From JABDMH01 sp965223215 (GTDB lineage Bacteria > Bacteroidota > Bacteroidia > Chitinophagales > Saprospiraceae): a DNA stretch of 64,000 nucleotides. The stretch lies in contig CBDCVZ010000010.1 of assembly GCA_965223215.1 (NCBI GenBank), forward strand, positions 248,001 through 312,000, given 5' to 3'. Of this stretch, positions 9,037 through 18,335 are shown in pieces. The notes below the pieces were generated by a model. The model saw nothing but the letters and a program-made list of their open reading frames with translations, searched no databases and was not told where the DNA came from. How positions within the stretch are numbered: position 1 is the first letter of the stretch; each line of letters begins with the position of its first letter. Position numbers and translations under genes: made by a program.

Positions 9037-12000
9037 TTAAAATTGCACTTTAATACCAAAAAGTACCAGCTTAGTGCTGGGGACGCTGCTTGCATCCAAT
9101 TCTGGTAAATCATCGGGATTGCTATCATCATCCAATTCCGGATCAAAAGTGTCATACTTAGCACCAAACCACAGGTTTTGTCCAGCTACATAAACTCTTG
9201 CCCCAGCCATACCCATCTTTTCCGTAAGTGAATTGGGAAGATTATAGCCCAGTGTCACATTTCTCAGTTTGACGAAACTACCGTCAAAATATCCCATGGT
9301 GCGATTGTTTCTCGGTCGCTCCTGGTTTTGATTGGGTCTTGGAAATTGCGCATCTTGATTATCGGGTGTCCAATAATCGACATTCAGATTGTTGTAGCGT
9401 GCAAAAAGTGAATTACGACCCACATGAAAATCTGAAAAGACCGTTTGTCCTTGTCGATAGTAAAGAAATGCACTGAGGTCGAAACCTTTGTAGGCGAAAT
9501 TTGTGGTAAGGCCACCATAATAATCTGGCACATCGGTACCAATAATTTCGCGATCATCAGGAGTAATCACACCATCTCCATCAAGATCAGCCAATTTGAT
9601 TTCACCCGGTACTTTTCCTTCGGCACTTGCCGCCAAGTCGACTTCTGAAGTACCGTAGATACCAATGTTGCGGTAGTCATACCAGACATTGATGGGCTGT
9701 CCAATAAACCATGAATTTCCAATATCGTCGGTGGGATTTCCATCTGCATCGCGCAAGGCAAGCGAAGTGATTTGTTCCTTGTACGCTGCAATATTCCAAT
9801 CCACTGAGAAAGAAAATCCATCAGGATTGTCAATAATATTGGCGCTTAGGCCTAGTTCGACACCAGAGGTCCGAGTGGAGCCAATGTTTTGTAAGATTTC
9901 CTCGTAACCGGAGGTGGGTGGCAATTGCCGCTCCAATAGGATGTCTTCTGTATTGGTACGGTACCAGTCTAGGGACCCAGAAAACCGACCGTTGATGATG
10001 TCAAAATCTAGCCCGATATCCACCGTCTTGGATACTTCCCAATTCAGCTCTGCGTTGGGAATTTCGTTTAGGCCAAATCCAAATGCATTGGCACCTCCGA
10101 AGGAATAAACCCTTCTAGTCAAACGACCGGCTGTCTGATAGGGATCAACCGAGGTATTACCAACTTCACCGTACGAAGCTCTCAGTTTTAGAGAATTGAG
10201 CCAGGTGAGATCACTGAACAAATCATCTCCAATTTGCCAACCGACCGAAAGACCCGGGAAATAATTCCACTTGTCGCCAGACAGACGAGATGATCCATCT
10301 GCTCTCAAAGTGGCTTGAATCATATACTTACCACCGATCTCATAATTCACCCGTCCCATAAAGGAGGCCAATTGCCATTCTTCCAGGGCAGATGTCAAAT
10401 TTCCTTTCACCGAGGCGGTACCTATGTTGTAAAACAGCTGTGATTCATATGGCAGGTTGGCCACCTCCGTCTTGTGTCTTTCAAATCTTGAGCCTTGGAT
10501 ACTCTGGAGGAGGGATACGCTTAGATTGCTATTACCAATTGGACGCGTATAGAAAAGTAAATTTTCCAATGTATATCCGGTTTCAACTTGATCATCGATT
10601 TCTGCATCAGCCGGGCCACCTCGGTTGTCATTGGTCAGAGAAGACCGAAATTCTCCCCTTCTCGTATAGCGAATATCTGGACCAAAGGTGGAAGTAAAAG
10701 TCAAACCGTCTGTGATTTTTGCCCGGATATAAACGGGTGCAAAGATTCGAGTTACCTTGCGCTCGTCGATGTATGCATTGGGCACAATTTCACTAAGTGG
10801 GTTCGTTCGAATGCCATCCGTCGTGGGAAGAAGTTGAAGTTCTCCGGTCACTGGATGGTATGGAAATGCCCTTGGAACATTTCCTAGAGCCTCTCCCATG
10901 GTGGCATTGGATCCCCAATTCTGGATGGAGTTACTGACCGTGACAGACATACCGGCGGTAAAGACCTTGCTGATCTCGTGATCTAAGTTTAGACGTCCGG
11001 TATAGCGGTTGAAATCCATGTTGTCGATGATCCCATCTTCTCCAAAATAACCGAGCGAAAAGTTAAATTGGGTTCGGGCACTGCCACCGCGCACCCCAAT
11101 TTGGTGGTTGGTCTGCCATCCGTTTTTAAGAACAAGGTCAAGCCAGTCTATATCATTTCCCATTGCCCGTGCATCTAAATGTTCTTGAAAAAAAATCTCT
11201 TCATCCGAGGGGATGTCTCCATCCCAGCCATTTCTAAAGGCTTCGCGACGCATGGCCTCCCATTGTTCTCCATTCATCATGTCGACATTGGTGATGGCAC
11301 TGGTGGGACCCCAATATCCGTCATAACTAACGGTGGTCTTACCCTCTGATCCTCTCTTGGTTGTGATCAGGACCACTCCGTTGGCTCCCCTTGATCCGTA
11401 GATGGCGGTTGCAGCCGCATCTTTCAAAACTTCAATGGATTCGATGTCCTGCGGATTAATGTCACTAAAGGCTGAGCTGGAATTTGTTTCCGAACTACTA
11501 CCACTGGTCTGTGGAATTCCGTCTATCACATAAAGTGGGTCATTCGATGCGGATATCGATCTGCGACCTCGAATTCGGATGGTGGCTGCTTGTCCAGGTC
11601 TGCCCCCAGCATTCGTAATATCAACACCAGCTACTTGACCTTGCATTGCTTGCACACCTGAGGCCACTGGGATTTTGCCCAGCTTTTCATTGTCAATGGT
11701 CGCAATGGCTCCAGTGACGTCTCTCTTCTTCTGAATTCCATATCCCACCACAACAACCTCATCCAAAAGCTCTGAGGCCTCCTCTAATTGGAAGTTCATG
11801 GTGGTTTGTCCCGCTACAGCCATCTCCTGTCTTCCGTAACCAGTGTAGGAAACAACTAAAACGGCGTCATCCTGAACCGTCAATGAATAGGTTCCGTCAA
11901 AATCGGTAGTGGTCCCATTACTGGTACCCTTCTCGACGATGGTGGCACCAATGAGTGGCTCTCCATTGGCATCCGTCACGGTGCCCGAAACGGTCACCTC

Positions 12001-12105
12001 TTCGGCATTTAAAAGAGCAACCTCAGTGCCTGGCTCAGCGGCAAGGTCTCCTACCGCACACAGCCCAACAACCGCGAGGATTGTCATAAGTAACTTAGAT
12101 TTCAT
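9037..12105 (-). CDS. SusC/RagA family TonB-linked outer-membrane protein
   Basis: The protein has about 1,022 residues from the ATG at 12105-12103, chosen because it gives a signal peptide (MKSKLLMTILAVVGLCAVG). In order it has a carboxypeptidase-regulatory-like domain (VTVSGTVTDANGEPLIGATI), the DEVVVVGYG linker, and the plug domain (VTGAIATIDNEKL, IRIRGRRSIS, DPLYVIDGIP, DAAATAIYGSRGANGVVLITTK). A 22-stranded barrel follows, ending in LVLFGIKVQF. It imports the ligand passed by the SusD partner in a TonB-dependent way. Missing regulator genes mean the inducer cannot be guessed; the downstream DUF1080 and Gfo/Idh genes suggest a glycoside. Confidence 0.97.
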   Translation of the reverse strand: MKSKLLMTILAVVGLCAVGDLAAEPGTEVALLNAEEVTVSGTVTDANGEPLIGATIVEKGTSNGTTTDFDGTYSLTVQDDAVLVVSYTGYGRQEMAVAGQTTMNFQLEEASELLDEVVVVGYGIQKKRDVTGAIATIDNEKLGKIPVASGVQAMQGQVAGVDITNAGGRPGQAATIRIRGRRSISASNDPLYVIDGIPQTSGSSSETNSSSAFSDINPQDIESIEVLKDAAATAIYGSRGANGVVLITTKRGSEGKTTVSYDGYWGPTSAITNVDMMNGEQWEAMRREAFRNGWDGDIPSDEEIFFQEHLDARAMGNDIDWLDLVLKNGWQTNHQIGVRGGSARTQFNFSLGYFGEDGIIDNMDFNRYTGRLNLDHEISKVFTAGMSVTVSNSIQNWGSNATMGEALGNVPRAFPYHPVTGELQLLPTTDGIRTNPLSEIVPNAYIDERKVTRIFAPVYIRAKITDGLTFTSTFGPDIRYTRRGEFRSSLTNDNRGGPADAEIDDQVETGYTLENLLFYTRPIGNSNLSVSLLQSIQGSRFERHKTEVANLPYESQLFYNIGTASVKGNLTSALEEWQLASFMGRVNYEIGGKYMIQATLRADGSSRLSGDKWNYFPGLSVGWQIGDDLFSDLTWLNSLKLRASYGEVGNTSVDPYQTAGRLTRRVYSFGGANAFGFGLNEIPNAELNWEVSKTVDIGLDFDIINGRFSGSLDWYRTNTEDILLERQLPPTSGYEEILQNIGSTRTSGVELGLSANIIDNPDGFSFSVDWNIAAYKEQITSLALRDADGNPTDDIGNSWFIGQPINVWYDYRNIGIYGTSEVDLAASAEGKVPGEIKLADLDGDGVITPDDREIIGTDVPDYYGGLTTNFAYKGFDLSAFLYYRQGQTVFSDFHVGRNSLFARYNNLNVDYWTPDNQDAQFPRPNQNQERPRNNRTMGYFDGSFVKLRNVTLGYNLPNSLTEKMGMAGARVYVAGQNLWFGAKYDTFDPELDDDSNPDDLPELDASSVPSTKLVLFGIKVQF

Positions 12106-12528
12106 ACTTATTGCTTTTAAAATTGTCAAATTAAAAATAGGCATTACATTATTTGTAGTTTGTTGATTATCAGCTTCATCTGATAAATTCAATCGATTGC
12201 AAAAAACCATCAAAAAATGGCAGAACTAGTCAAGGTTGTGAGCACGTATTGTGGGATGGACCTACCTGTCACGGATGGTCAAGCAAGCGAGATTTTTGGT
12301 TCTTCATCGGCAGTAGTTTTAGAACAGTGAATATTCTTTCAAGAGGCTTCTAGGTGCACTTGAGTTCTCCAAGATATTAAAAAAGGGCAATGAGACTCAA
12401 ATGATGATTGTAGATTTTTTCAGAATTATCTTGGTGATGACAGCCATCGATCTTTTTTGTTTGATGAGGCAGCGTTCGCTCCGTTTTTTAATTTCAGATG
12501 ACAAATCCGACCTTCCTGATTTGATTCG
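12106..12528. other. Intergenic stretch upstream of susC
   Basis: These 423 bp must hold the susC promoter on the minus strand. A weak -7-like TTAATTTG (12127-12134 read on the minus strand) differs from TAnnTTTG at one base, but I see no matching -33 element. No gene, repeat or hairpin stands out. Confidence 0.4.
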
Positions 12529-13647
12529 TTAGGAAACTTCATTATAGAAAACCCGTTCGGTCAAATTGCTCCAAGCTTTATTTTTTGCTTTAAAGGACTT
12601 AAACGATTGATAGACCTTGGCTGAAGCGGGATCCTTAGCCACGAGCTCAGAGATGATCTGATCGGTGTTACTGCGCAGTGTTTCGAGCACGGCCTTAGGG
12701 AAGGTACGTATCTCTAGATCTCCTTCTTGCTGGATAATCTCAAGATATTCACTGTTTTTGACTTCCAATTCGGTCATCATGTGCAAGTTTAATCGCGCAG
12801 AAGCCGTTTCAATGATCTCCTTTAGATCTGCTGGTAGCTCATCAAAAGCTGTTTTGTTCACAATTAATTCCAGAGCGGTGCCCGCCTCATGCCATCCGGG
12901 ACTATAATAATATTTAGCGATTTTGTGAAAACCCATTTTGTAGTCATGGAAGGGACCAATCCACTCAGTAGCGTCAATAACGCCGCGTTCGAGATTGGTG
13001 TAGATTTCACTGCCCGCTGACAAGATGGCCGATCCCCCTGCTCGTTCAAAGGCGCGACCGCCTAAGCCAGGAATCCGCATTTTAAGTCCTTTGAGATCAG
13101 CAATGCTATTGATTTCCTTGTTAAACCATCCACCCATTTGAGCATTGGTGTTGCCGGCGAGAAAGGGCACCAGATCAAAAGGTTCGTAAAGTTCTCTCCA
13201 AAGTTCTAGCCCTCCACCACTCATGATCCATGCGTTGACTTGTTGTGCGTTCATACCGAATGGCACCGATGCAAAAAATTGTGCTGCCGGTATTTTGCCT
13301 GCCCAATAATAACCGGCACCATGACCGATCTGCGCTGTACCTGAACTCACCGCATCAAAAGTCTCCAGGGGGGGAATGAGTTCGCCACCTCCAAAAACCT
13401 TTATACTCATTCTACCTCCCGACATGGCAGACACCCAATCTGCAAAAGCATTGCATCCTTCACCGACAATGGGAAAATTAGGTGGCCAGGTGGTGACCAT
13501 ATTCCACTTGTATCTCTTTCCCGAGGAGATATTTGATCCACCTTGGGTTTCGTTGGTTTGTTTCAGGCATCCGGCACTACCAAGCCCCGCAAGACCGATG
13601 CCCAAGGCCGTTTTCTTGATAAATGATTTTCGATTTACTGGCTTCAT
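12529..13647 (-). CDS. TRAP transporter solute-binding protein (DctP family), orphan
   Basis: The 372-residue protein has an N-terminus with both a Tat-like RKSFIKKTALG motif and a lipobox (GLGSAGC), so it is probably an exported lipoprotein. The DctP/TakP-type core begins YKWNMVTTWPPNFP. It contains AGYYWAGKIPAAQFFASVPFG and DLKGLKMRIPGLGGRAFERAGG, where the conserved RIPG Arg binds the substrate carboxylate, and VIDATEWIGPFHDYKMGF, typical of the alpha-keto-acid-binding branch. TRAP uptake needs DctQ/DctM membrane partners; none are within this window, so they are either elsewhere or the protein works alone. Confidence 0.9.
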   Translation of the reverse strand: MKPVNRKSFIKKTALGIGLAGLGSAGCLKQTNETQGGSNISSGKRYKWNMVTTWPPNFPIVGEGCNAFADWVSAMSGGRMSIKVFGGGELIPPLETFDAVSSGTAQIGHGAGYYWAGKIPAAQFFASVPFGMNAQQVNAWIMSGGGLELWRELYEPFDLVPFLAGNTNAQMGGWFNKEINSIADLKGLKMRIPGLGGRAFERAGGSAILSAGSEIYTNLERGVIDATEWIGPFHDYKMGFHKIAKYYYSPGWHEAGTALELIVNKTAFDELPADLKEIIETASARLNLHMMTELEVKNSEYLEIIQQEGDLEIRTFPKAVLETLRSNTDQIISELVAKDPASAKVYQSFKSFKAKNKAWSNLTERVFYNEVS

Positions 13648-14286
13648 GCTATTAAGGTAGTGAAGTGGTTTAAAATTTGGTCACATATAATTTTTTATAT
13701 TAATACGAAATCCAGACAAGCTTAAGACGTGGCCCGCCCACCTGCAGTAGCTCCATGCGATGATGGCAATCCAATTGCCGTCATGGACCAAAAGGATGGG
13801 CATCGCAATGGCAGCGGCACCACGGCATGTGAACCATATGTGTCTGGATCAAAGTCGATAACGTTCACGTGACATCTGAGAGGCGACTTGAGCCAGACGC
13901 AACGGCTTAGAAGCTTGGCACCTCGATCCCCTCGCACGATCAGCTTAGCTTCGACCCCCTCAAAATGATGAAGACCGGATTTCCTTCGCTTTTGATATCA
14001 AACATTCTGACCCCTCTGTGATCTTTTTATGCACGGTCATGAGCGATGATGCTGATGATTCGCTGGGTACGGGTGGCTATGGGGCCTTGGATAAAACGGA
14101 ATAAAATTAATTAATCCGTACACACAATCTGGCTTCGGATGCAATCAAGTAGGGGAGCAGACCTTGGTGATTATGCCACTCCTCTTTTATTTCAACTTTC
14201 ATGTCGGCTTGCACCGAGTTGATATTTCTTGGCCTGCACCTTGAATTTAATTCGATAAATTATATCTGAGTAGCGATGTCATACTA
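13648..14286. other. Non-coding stretch, possibly decayed sequence
   Basis: These ~640 bp carry no convincing gene. Short open frames exist but lack recognisable motifs. The following 250 bp hold the remnant of a secreted protein gene, so part of this stretch may be the more degraded upstream portion of the same gene. Confidence 0.4.
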
Positions 14287-14535
14287 CATGTGTTTCACTT
14301 TATTGCATTGGTTGTGCACCGAATTATGGTGGCACTAATCTACGTCCGGCCAATGTGCAGGAGAGCGCCGGGGCTTAAACCGGTACGCTGCTAGAATCCA
14401 ACCGAACGATTCAAGGCAACGGTGAAAGCGTTAATTATTTTGCGGAAGAACTCTATACACCTGCAGAGCAGATTTGCAATAGAACTTGGAAATGAAATTT
14501 TGTTGAACACTCGGCCGTGTCTTGGCCAGCAGTAA
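14287..14535 (+). pseudogene. Remnant of a secreted protein C-terminus (3-coathanger-type adhesion/anchor domain)
   Basis: The plus frame through 14311 reads GCAPNYGGTNLRPANV, an in-frame TAA at 14377-14379, then LLESNRTIQGNGESVNYF, then LQSRFAIELGNEILL, ending at TAA 14533-14535. The pattern Cys-x-Pro-x-Tyr-x-Gly, Glu-Ser-x-x-Thr-Ile, Val-x-Tyr, Leu-Gln-x-x-Phe-x-Ile-Glu-Leu-Gly is the C-terminal domain common on large secreted Lewinella-type proteins. More stops lie upstream (14242-14250), so this is a decayed gene end. The family assignment is from memory of the pattern. Confidence 0.55.
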
Positions 14536-14575
14536 TTATGTGCCAAAGACAAAATCATGGATAGAAAAATACCAG

Positions 14576-15853
14576 CTAATTATCGGCCTTGATTAAATAT
14601 TTATTTTTCTTTCCATTTTCTACCAATAGATATTTATTGAAAAATAAGTCGGATGGTTGAATGCTATGGTCAATCGATCGAATCTTAATTTTGTTTACGC
14701 TCAGGGCATTGCCCTTGATGGCTCGCCTACCATCACCCTTAGACGGTAGGATGTTGGTGCGGTCTGCCAACAGATCGAGGAGGCTGAGACCATCGCCAAT
14801 GATTTCTCTAGCTACCTCACAACTCGGAATTTCATTTTGAACATTTTGCCAGTCAGCCTCGTCCAGTTGGCCCAAAAAGGCGAAGTCTGCTCTCCGGTTG
14901 AAGAGTAGTTCTGACACTTTCATCACTGACTCATATTGATCTCGACCGTGGATTCGTGTGGTGATTTCTTCTGCCAAGATTTTCTTTAGACCTTGAAAAT
15001 CATCGATATAATCATTTTCGAGTGCCTCGATTTCAGCTTTTGTTTTGAAGGAAAAATATCTCAGAAATTTGGGAAGATCGGCATCGTTGGTATTGATCCA
15101 AAACTGATAGAACTTATAGGGACTCGTAAGATTTGAGTCGAGCCAAATATTGCCTTCGGCAGATTTTCCAAATTTGGATCCATCTGCTTTGGTCAGCAAA
15201 GGAGTTGTGATGGCATGGGCTTTAGCCGATAAATTCCGACGTACAAATTCGGTGCCTGTAGTAATATTACCCCACTGATCAGATCCGCCCATTTGCAGTA
15301 TGCAATCGTATTGTTGATGAAGGCATTGAAAATCATAAGCTTGCAGTAGCTGATAGCTGAATTCAGTAAATGACAAACCTTTTTCAATTCGATTTTTCAC
15401 GGAGTCTTTAGCCATCATGTAATTGATCGTGATGGTTTTTCCGACATCGCGCAAAAAATCCAGCACGTTCATTTCACGATAAAAATCGTGATTGTTGACC
15501 ATGATGGCCGTATTGGGACCCTCTTCAAAATTGAGGAGTTTACGAAATTGATCGGCCTGATGCTGCAGGTTGTGGTCCAATTTTTCATAGGAGAGCAAAA
15601 CACGTTCGGCGTCTTTGCCCGAGGGGTCGCCGACTCGGCCCGTCGCACCCCCCATCAGCACAATCGGTTTGTGTCCCGACTGTTGAAAGAAGTGCAGAAT
15701 CATCACCTGAATATAGTTTCCAATCGTTAGCGAGGGTGCGGTTGGATCGAATCCGATATAGCCACAAACCGATCGAGATTGAAGCAATTCGTCAACACCT
15801 TCGGTATGATTGTGGAGCATACCTCGCCACCGAAGCTCTTCTAGAAAATTCAT
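14576..15853 (-). CDS. tyrS: Tyrosyl-tRNA synthetase
   Basis: The class I synthetase charges tRNA-Tyr. The ATG at 15853-15851 (MNFLEELRWRG) is preferred over an in-frame start 21 nt upstream because it matches the usual TyrS N-terminus; the protein is then 425 residues, the normal size. The HIGH-like motif is LTIGNYIQ. The tyrosine-binding segment includes SYQLLQAYDF and QMGGSDQWGNI, and the KMSKS-equivalent is DGSKFGKSA. A C-terminal S4-like RNA-binding domain (KIRSIDHSIQPSDL) closes the protein. It is divergent from the FtsX-like gene. Confidence 0.97.
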   Translation of the reverse strand: MNFLEELRWRGMLHNHTEGVDELLQSRSVCGYIGFDPTAPSLTIGNYIQVMILHFFQQSGHKPIVLMGGATGRVGDPSGKDAERVLLSYEKLDHNLQHQADQFRKLLNFEEGPNTAIMVNNHDFYREMNVLDFLRDVGKTITINYMMAKDSVKNRIEKGLSFTEFSYQLLQAYDFQCLHQQYDCILQMGGSDQWGNITTGTEFVRRNLSAKAHAITTPLLTKADGSKFGKSAEGNIWLDSNLTSPYKFYQFWINTNDADLPKFLRYFSFKTKAEIEALENDYIDDFQGLKKILAEEITTRIHGRDQYESVMKVSELLFNRRADFAFLGQLDEADWQNVQNEIPSCEVAREIIGDGLSLLDLLADRTNILPSKGDGRRAIKGNALSVNKIKIRSIDHSIQPSDLFFNKYLLVENGKKNKYLIKADN

Positions 15854-15976
15854 GTGTCTTTCTTTGTTGGCCAAAAGTAATACATTAGCTACCGGTCTCT
15901 ATATTTAGCAGGTATTTTTCCGCGTTTGAGGCGTATAATATCTGTCACCGCTTAATTTACGTTTTGGAGAATATTT

Positions 15977-17272
15977 ATGCGTGTAGAGCAATTCATTGCT
16001 AATCGGATCAGTGGTCAGCAGAATGCGAAAGCTTTTTCTCGCTTGATCATCTGGATTGCCATTGTCTCGGTGGCCTTGAGTGCCACCGTTATGATCGTGG
16101 CATCTTCTATGGTCCATGGCTTCAAGAAGGAGATCAGTCAAAAAATCTTTGATTTCTGGGGTCATATCCAGATTACGGAGGCCTTCACCAATCCTGCCGT
16201 CGAGACCACACCGATGGTTTTTCAGGAAGGGCTGATTGATTCGCTGAAGGACATCAAACAAATTAGCTATGAGTGGCCGATGGAGGTGTTTGGCAAGGAA
16301 CTAAGTCGCACCCGAAAACTCCGTACCCATGGTGGTGTGAAAGATGCCTACCAGTACATTCAGTATCCTGCGGTGATCACGGCCAAGGAGGATATGGAAG
16401 GCATCTTCATAAAAGGCATTTCGGAAGAATATCCCCTCGATTTTTTTACTCACTACTTGACTGCGGGGGCGGGAATTGATCGTTCTTCATCCGACCGTGA
16501 AATCATCATTTCTGAGATGACGGCAGATCGCCTCTTTCTTGAGGTGGGCGATCTCATCCTTTTGAATTTCATTCGTGAAGGTGATCTCTTGCCAAGACGA
16601 TTTAAGATAACCGGAATCTATCGCACGGGTCTGGCTGAGTATGATAAGAATATCGCTTTTGCGGATATGGCCGATTTGCAGACGGTATTGGGATGGTCTG
16701 AGCGCGAAGTAAGTGGCATTGAGGTGGTCTTGGATGACCTGGCCGACTTAGATATTCTCAATTATTACATTTATCAGGAAGTGTTGCCTGCAGATGCTTA
16801 CACCAGGAGCATCCGGCAGCGAGCAGCCAGTATATTTGATTGGCTTGATCTCCAAGACATCAACGAGGTGATCATTCTGGGTCTTATGCTATTGGTATGT
16901 GTCGTCAATATGATTACTGCGCTCTTGATACTAATTCTGGAGCGAACCCACATGATCGGGGTGCTCAAATCACTTGGTGCTCGCAATTGGCAGGTACGTA
17001 AAATATTCATACGACAAGCTGGATACATCTTGGGTAAGGGCCTTTTGATTGGTAATGTGATCGGGCTTTCCTTATGTTGGTTACAGAAACACTTTGAATT
17101 TATTAAGTTGCGAGAAGAGGACTACTATCTCGCTGTTGCGCCCATCGATTTTAATATCTCCATGATTTTGCTGATCAATTTCGGTACTTTACTTGTTACG
17201 ATTTTATTCTTAATTTTACCCTCATACTTCATCAGCAGAATATCGCCGACCAAAGCGATACGATTTAGTTAG
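15977..17272 (+). CDS. LolC/LolE-like ABC transporter permease (FtsX domain)
   Basis: The 431-residue inner-membrane protein has the layout of lipoprotein-releasing permeases. An N-terminal transmembrane helix (LIIWIAIVSVALSATVMIVA) is followed by a ~230-residue periplasmic domain. A C-terminal FtsX block of three helices follows, beginning VIILGLMLLVCVVNMITALL and containing ERTHMIGVLKSLGARNWQVRKIF, the coupling helix that contacts the ATPase. The LolD-type ATPase is not adjacent. The last base of its TAG is the first base of the next gene's GTG start, so the two are coupled. Confidence 0.9.
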   Translation: MRVEQFIANRISGQQNAKAFSRLIIWIAIVSVALSATVMIVASSMVHGFKKEISQKIFDFWGHIQITEAFTNPAVETTPMVFQEGLIDSLKDIKQISYEWPMEVFGKELSRTRKLRTHGGVKDAYQYIQYPAVITAKEDMEGIFIKGISEEYPLDFFTHYLTAGAGIDRSSSDREIIISEMTADRLFLEVGDLILLNFIREGDLLPRRFKITGIYRTGLAEYDKNIAFADMADLQTVLGWSEREVSGIEVVLDDLADLDILNYYIYQEVLPADAYTRSIRQRAASIFDWLDLQDINEVIILGLMLLVCVVNMITALLILILERTHMIGVLKSLGARNWQVRKIFIRQAGYILGKGLLIGNVIGLSLCWLQKHFEFIKLREEDYYLAVAPIDFNISMILLINFGTLLVTILFLILPSYFISRISPTKAIRFS

Positions 17273-18030
17273 TGAGCACACTTTTGAGTACATCTATTGT
17301 CCGGTTTTGCTATGCAAAACTGGAAGGGTTTATCATTCGCTTGTTAGACATCTTGCTGCTATTCCCCAAGCGCGTGTTTCGGATTGTACGTCATTTTAAA
17401 CGAAAATTGGTCACCATTTATCGAAACCCCAGTCATGTTCTTAAACTGGGTGCGCATCTTTTTTGGTTGGTCGAACTTCTCTTTTACATACTTGATCTAT
17501 TTGGGATTGGTGAGATTTATGAGACGCTGGCCGAAATCGTAAAATTCAATACCCGACCGCTAACGGATCAAGAGGCCAAAGCAGTAAAACAGATTTTTGG
17601 GAACCAACTGAATCTCAAAAGGATTCGGATCGATGAGGTTGCCTTTGCCGGACCCAGATCTCATCATTTTGCTTATGTGAGTTTTTATACCATAAACAGT
17701 TGGGGGCCGCTATCAGAAGAGACCTTCGCCCACGAACTGGTGCATATCTGGCAATATGCCCACCTGGGTAGCGTCTATATACCCCGCGCGCTGAGTGCGC
17801 AGTTTTCAGAAGAGGGATATGACTATGGAGGCCTTGCCAACCTGGTGAAGGCGGTTCAATCGGGCAAACGTCTGAGCGACTTCAACTTGGAGCAACAGGG
17901 AGACATCATAGCAGACTATTTTCGCATCAAACATGGGCATAATCCCCGGTGGAGCATCAGCAATCAGGAGGATCTCTGGGTTTTTGAGGAACTGCTCTCG
18001 GATTTAAGAGAAGAAGCTGTGGCCGCTTAG
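17272..18030 (+). CDS. Membrane-associated HELVH protein (DUF4157-like putative metallopeptidase)
   Basis: The 252-residue protein has a hydrophobic, Arg-rich N-terminal third (residues about 20-80, including LFWLVELLFYILDLFGIG), then a globular part with HELVH at residues 154-158. HExxH is a zinc-binding motif; the flanks EETFAHELVHIWQYAHLG resemble DUF4157-type proteins. A C-terminal third ligand is not obvious, so catalysis is uncertain. The GTG start shares one base with the stop of the LolC-like permease gene, suggesting a linked envelope role. Confidence 0.7.
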   Translation: MSTLLSTSIVRFCYAKLEGFIIRLLDILLLFPKRVFRIVRHFKRKLVTIYRNPSHVLKLGAHLFWLVELLFYILDLFGIGEIYETLAEIVKFNTRPLTDQEAKAVKQIFGNQLNLKRIRIDEVAFAGPRSHHFAYVSFYTINSWGPLSEETFAHELVHIWQYAHLGSVYIPRALSAQFSEEGYDYGGLANLVKAVQSGKRLSDFNLEQQGDIIADYFRIKHGHNPRWSISNQEDLWVFEELLSDLREEAVAA

Positions 18031-18335
18031 AGGCTGTCAAAATTGGAAAGTGCATCATCTATCAAGCATGGCAGAAGCAAGCTTTGAGTGAGAGTGGCAT
18101 TAGGTTCTCGGTCCATCATTACCAGGTAGGGTTTACCCGGCTTTGACCATTTAGTGTTTCACCTGGTAAATAAGTGTACATTATTAGCTTGAGATTTTTC
18201 ATCTGATCAAAGAAACAGAACCCATGCCTACTGGCAGGCACGGCGCACATAGTCTTTATTACGCAAGGCTTTTGGTGATGACGAGTAGGTGGAAAAGATC
18301 TGCTTAGGGTGTATATTTATTTGCCAGACGGAACA
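18031..18335. other. Gap between convergent genes
   Basis: These ~305 bp separate the HELVH gene from the convergent sulfatase. A weak inverted repeat (TGCCT-6-AGGCA near 18225-18240) is the only structure I see; it lacks a T tract and is not a convincing terminator. Confidence 0.35.

Noticed and set aside
13722..13937. 71-residue minus-strand frame in the gap before tyrS
   Set aside because: Composition is unlike the neighbouring genes, with no motif or signal and no plausible partner.
18225..18240. Terminator between the HELVH gene and the sulfatase gene
   Set aside because: The stem is only five pairs with no following T tract on either strand.
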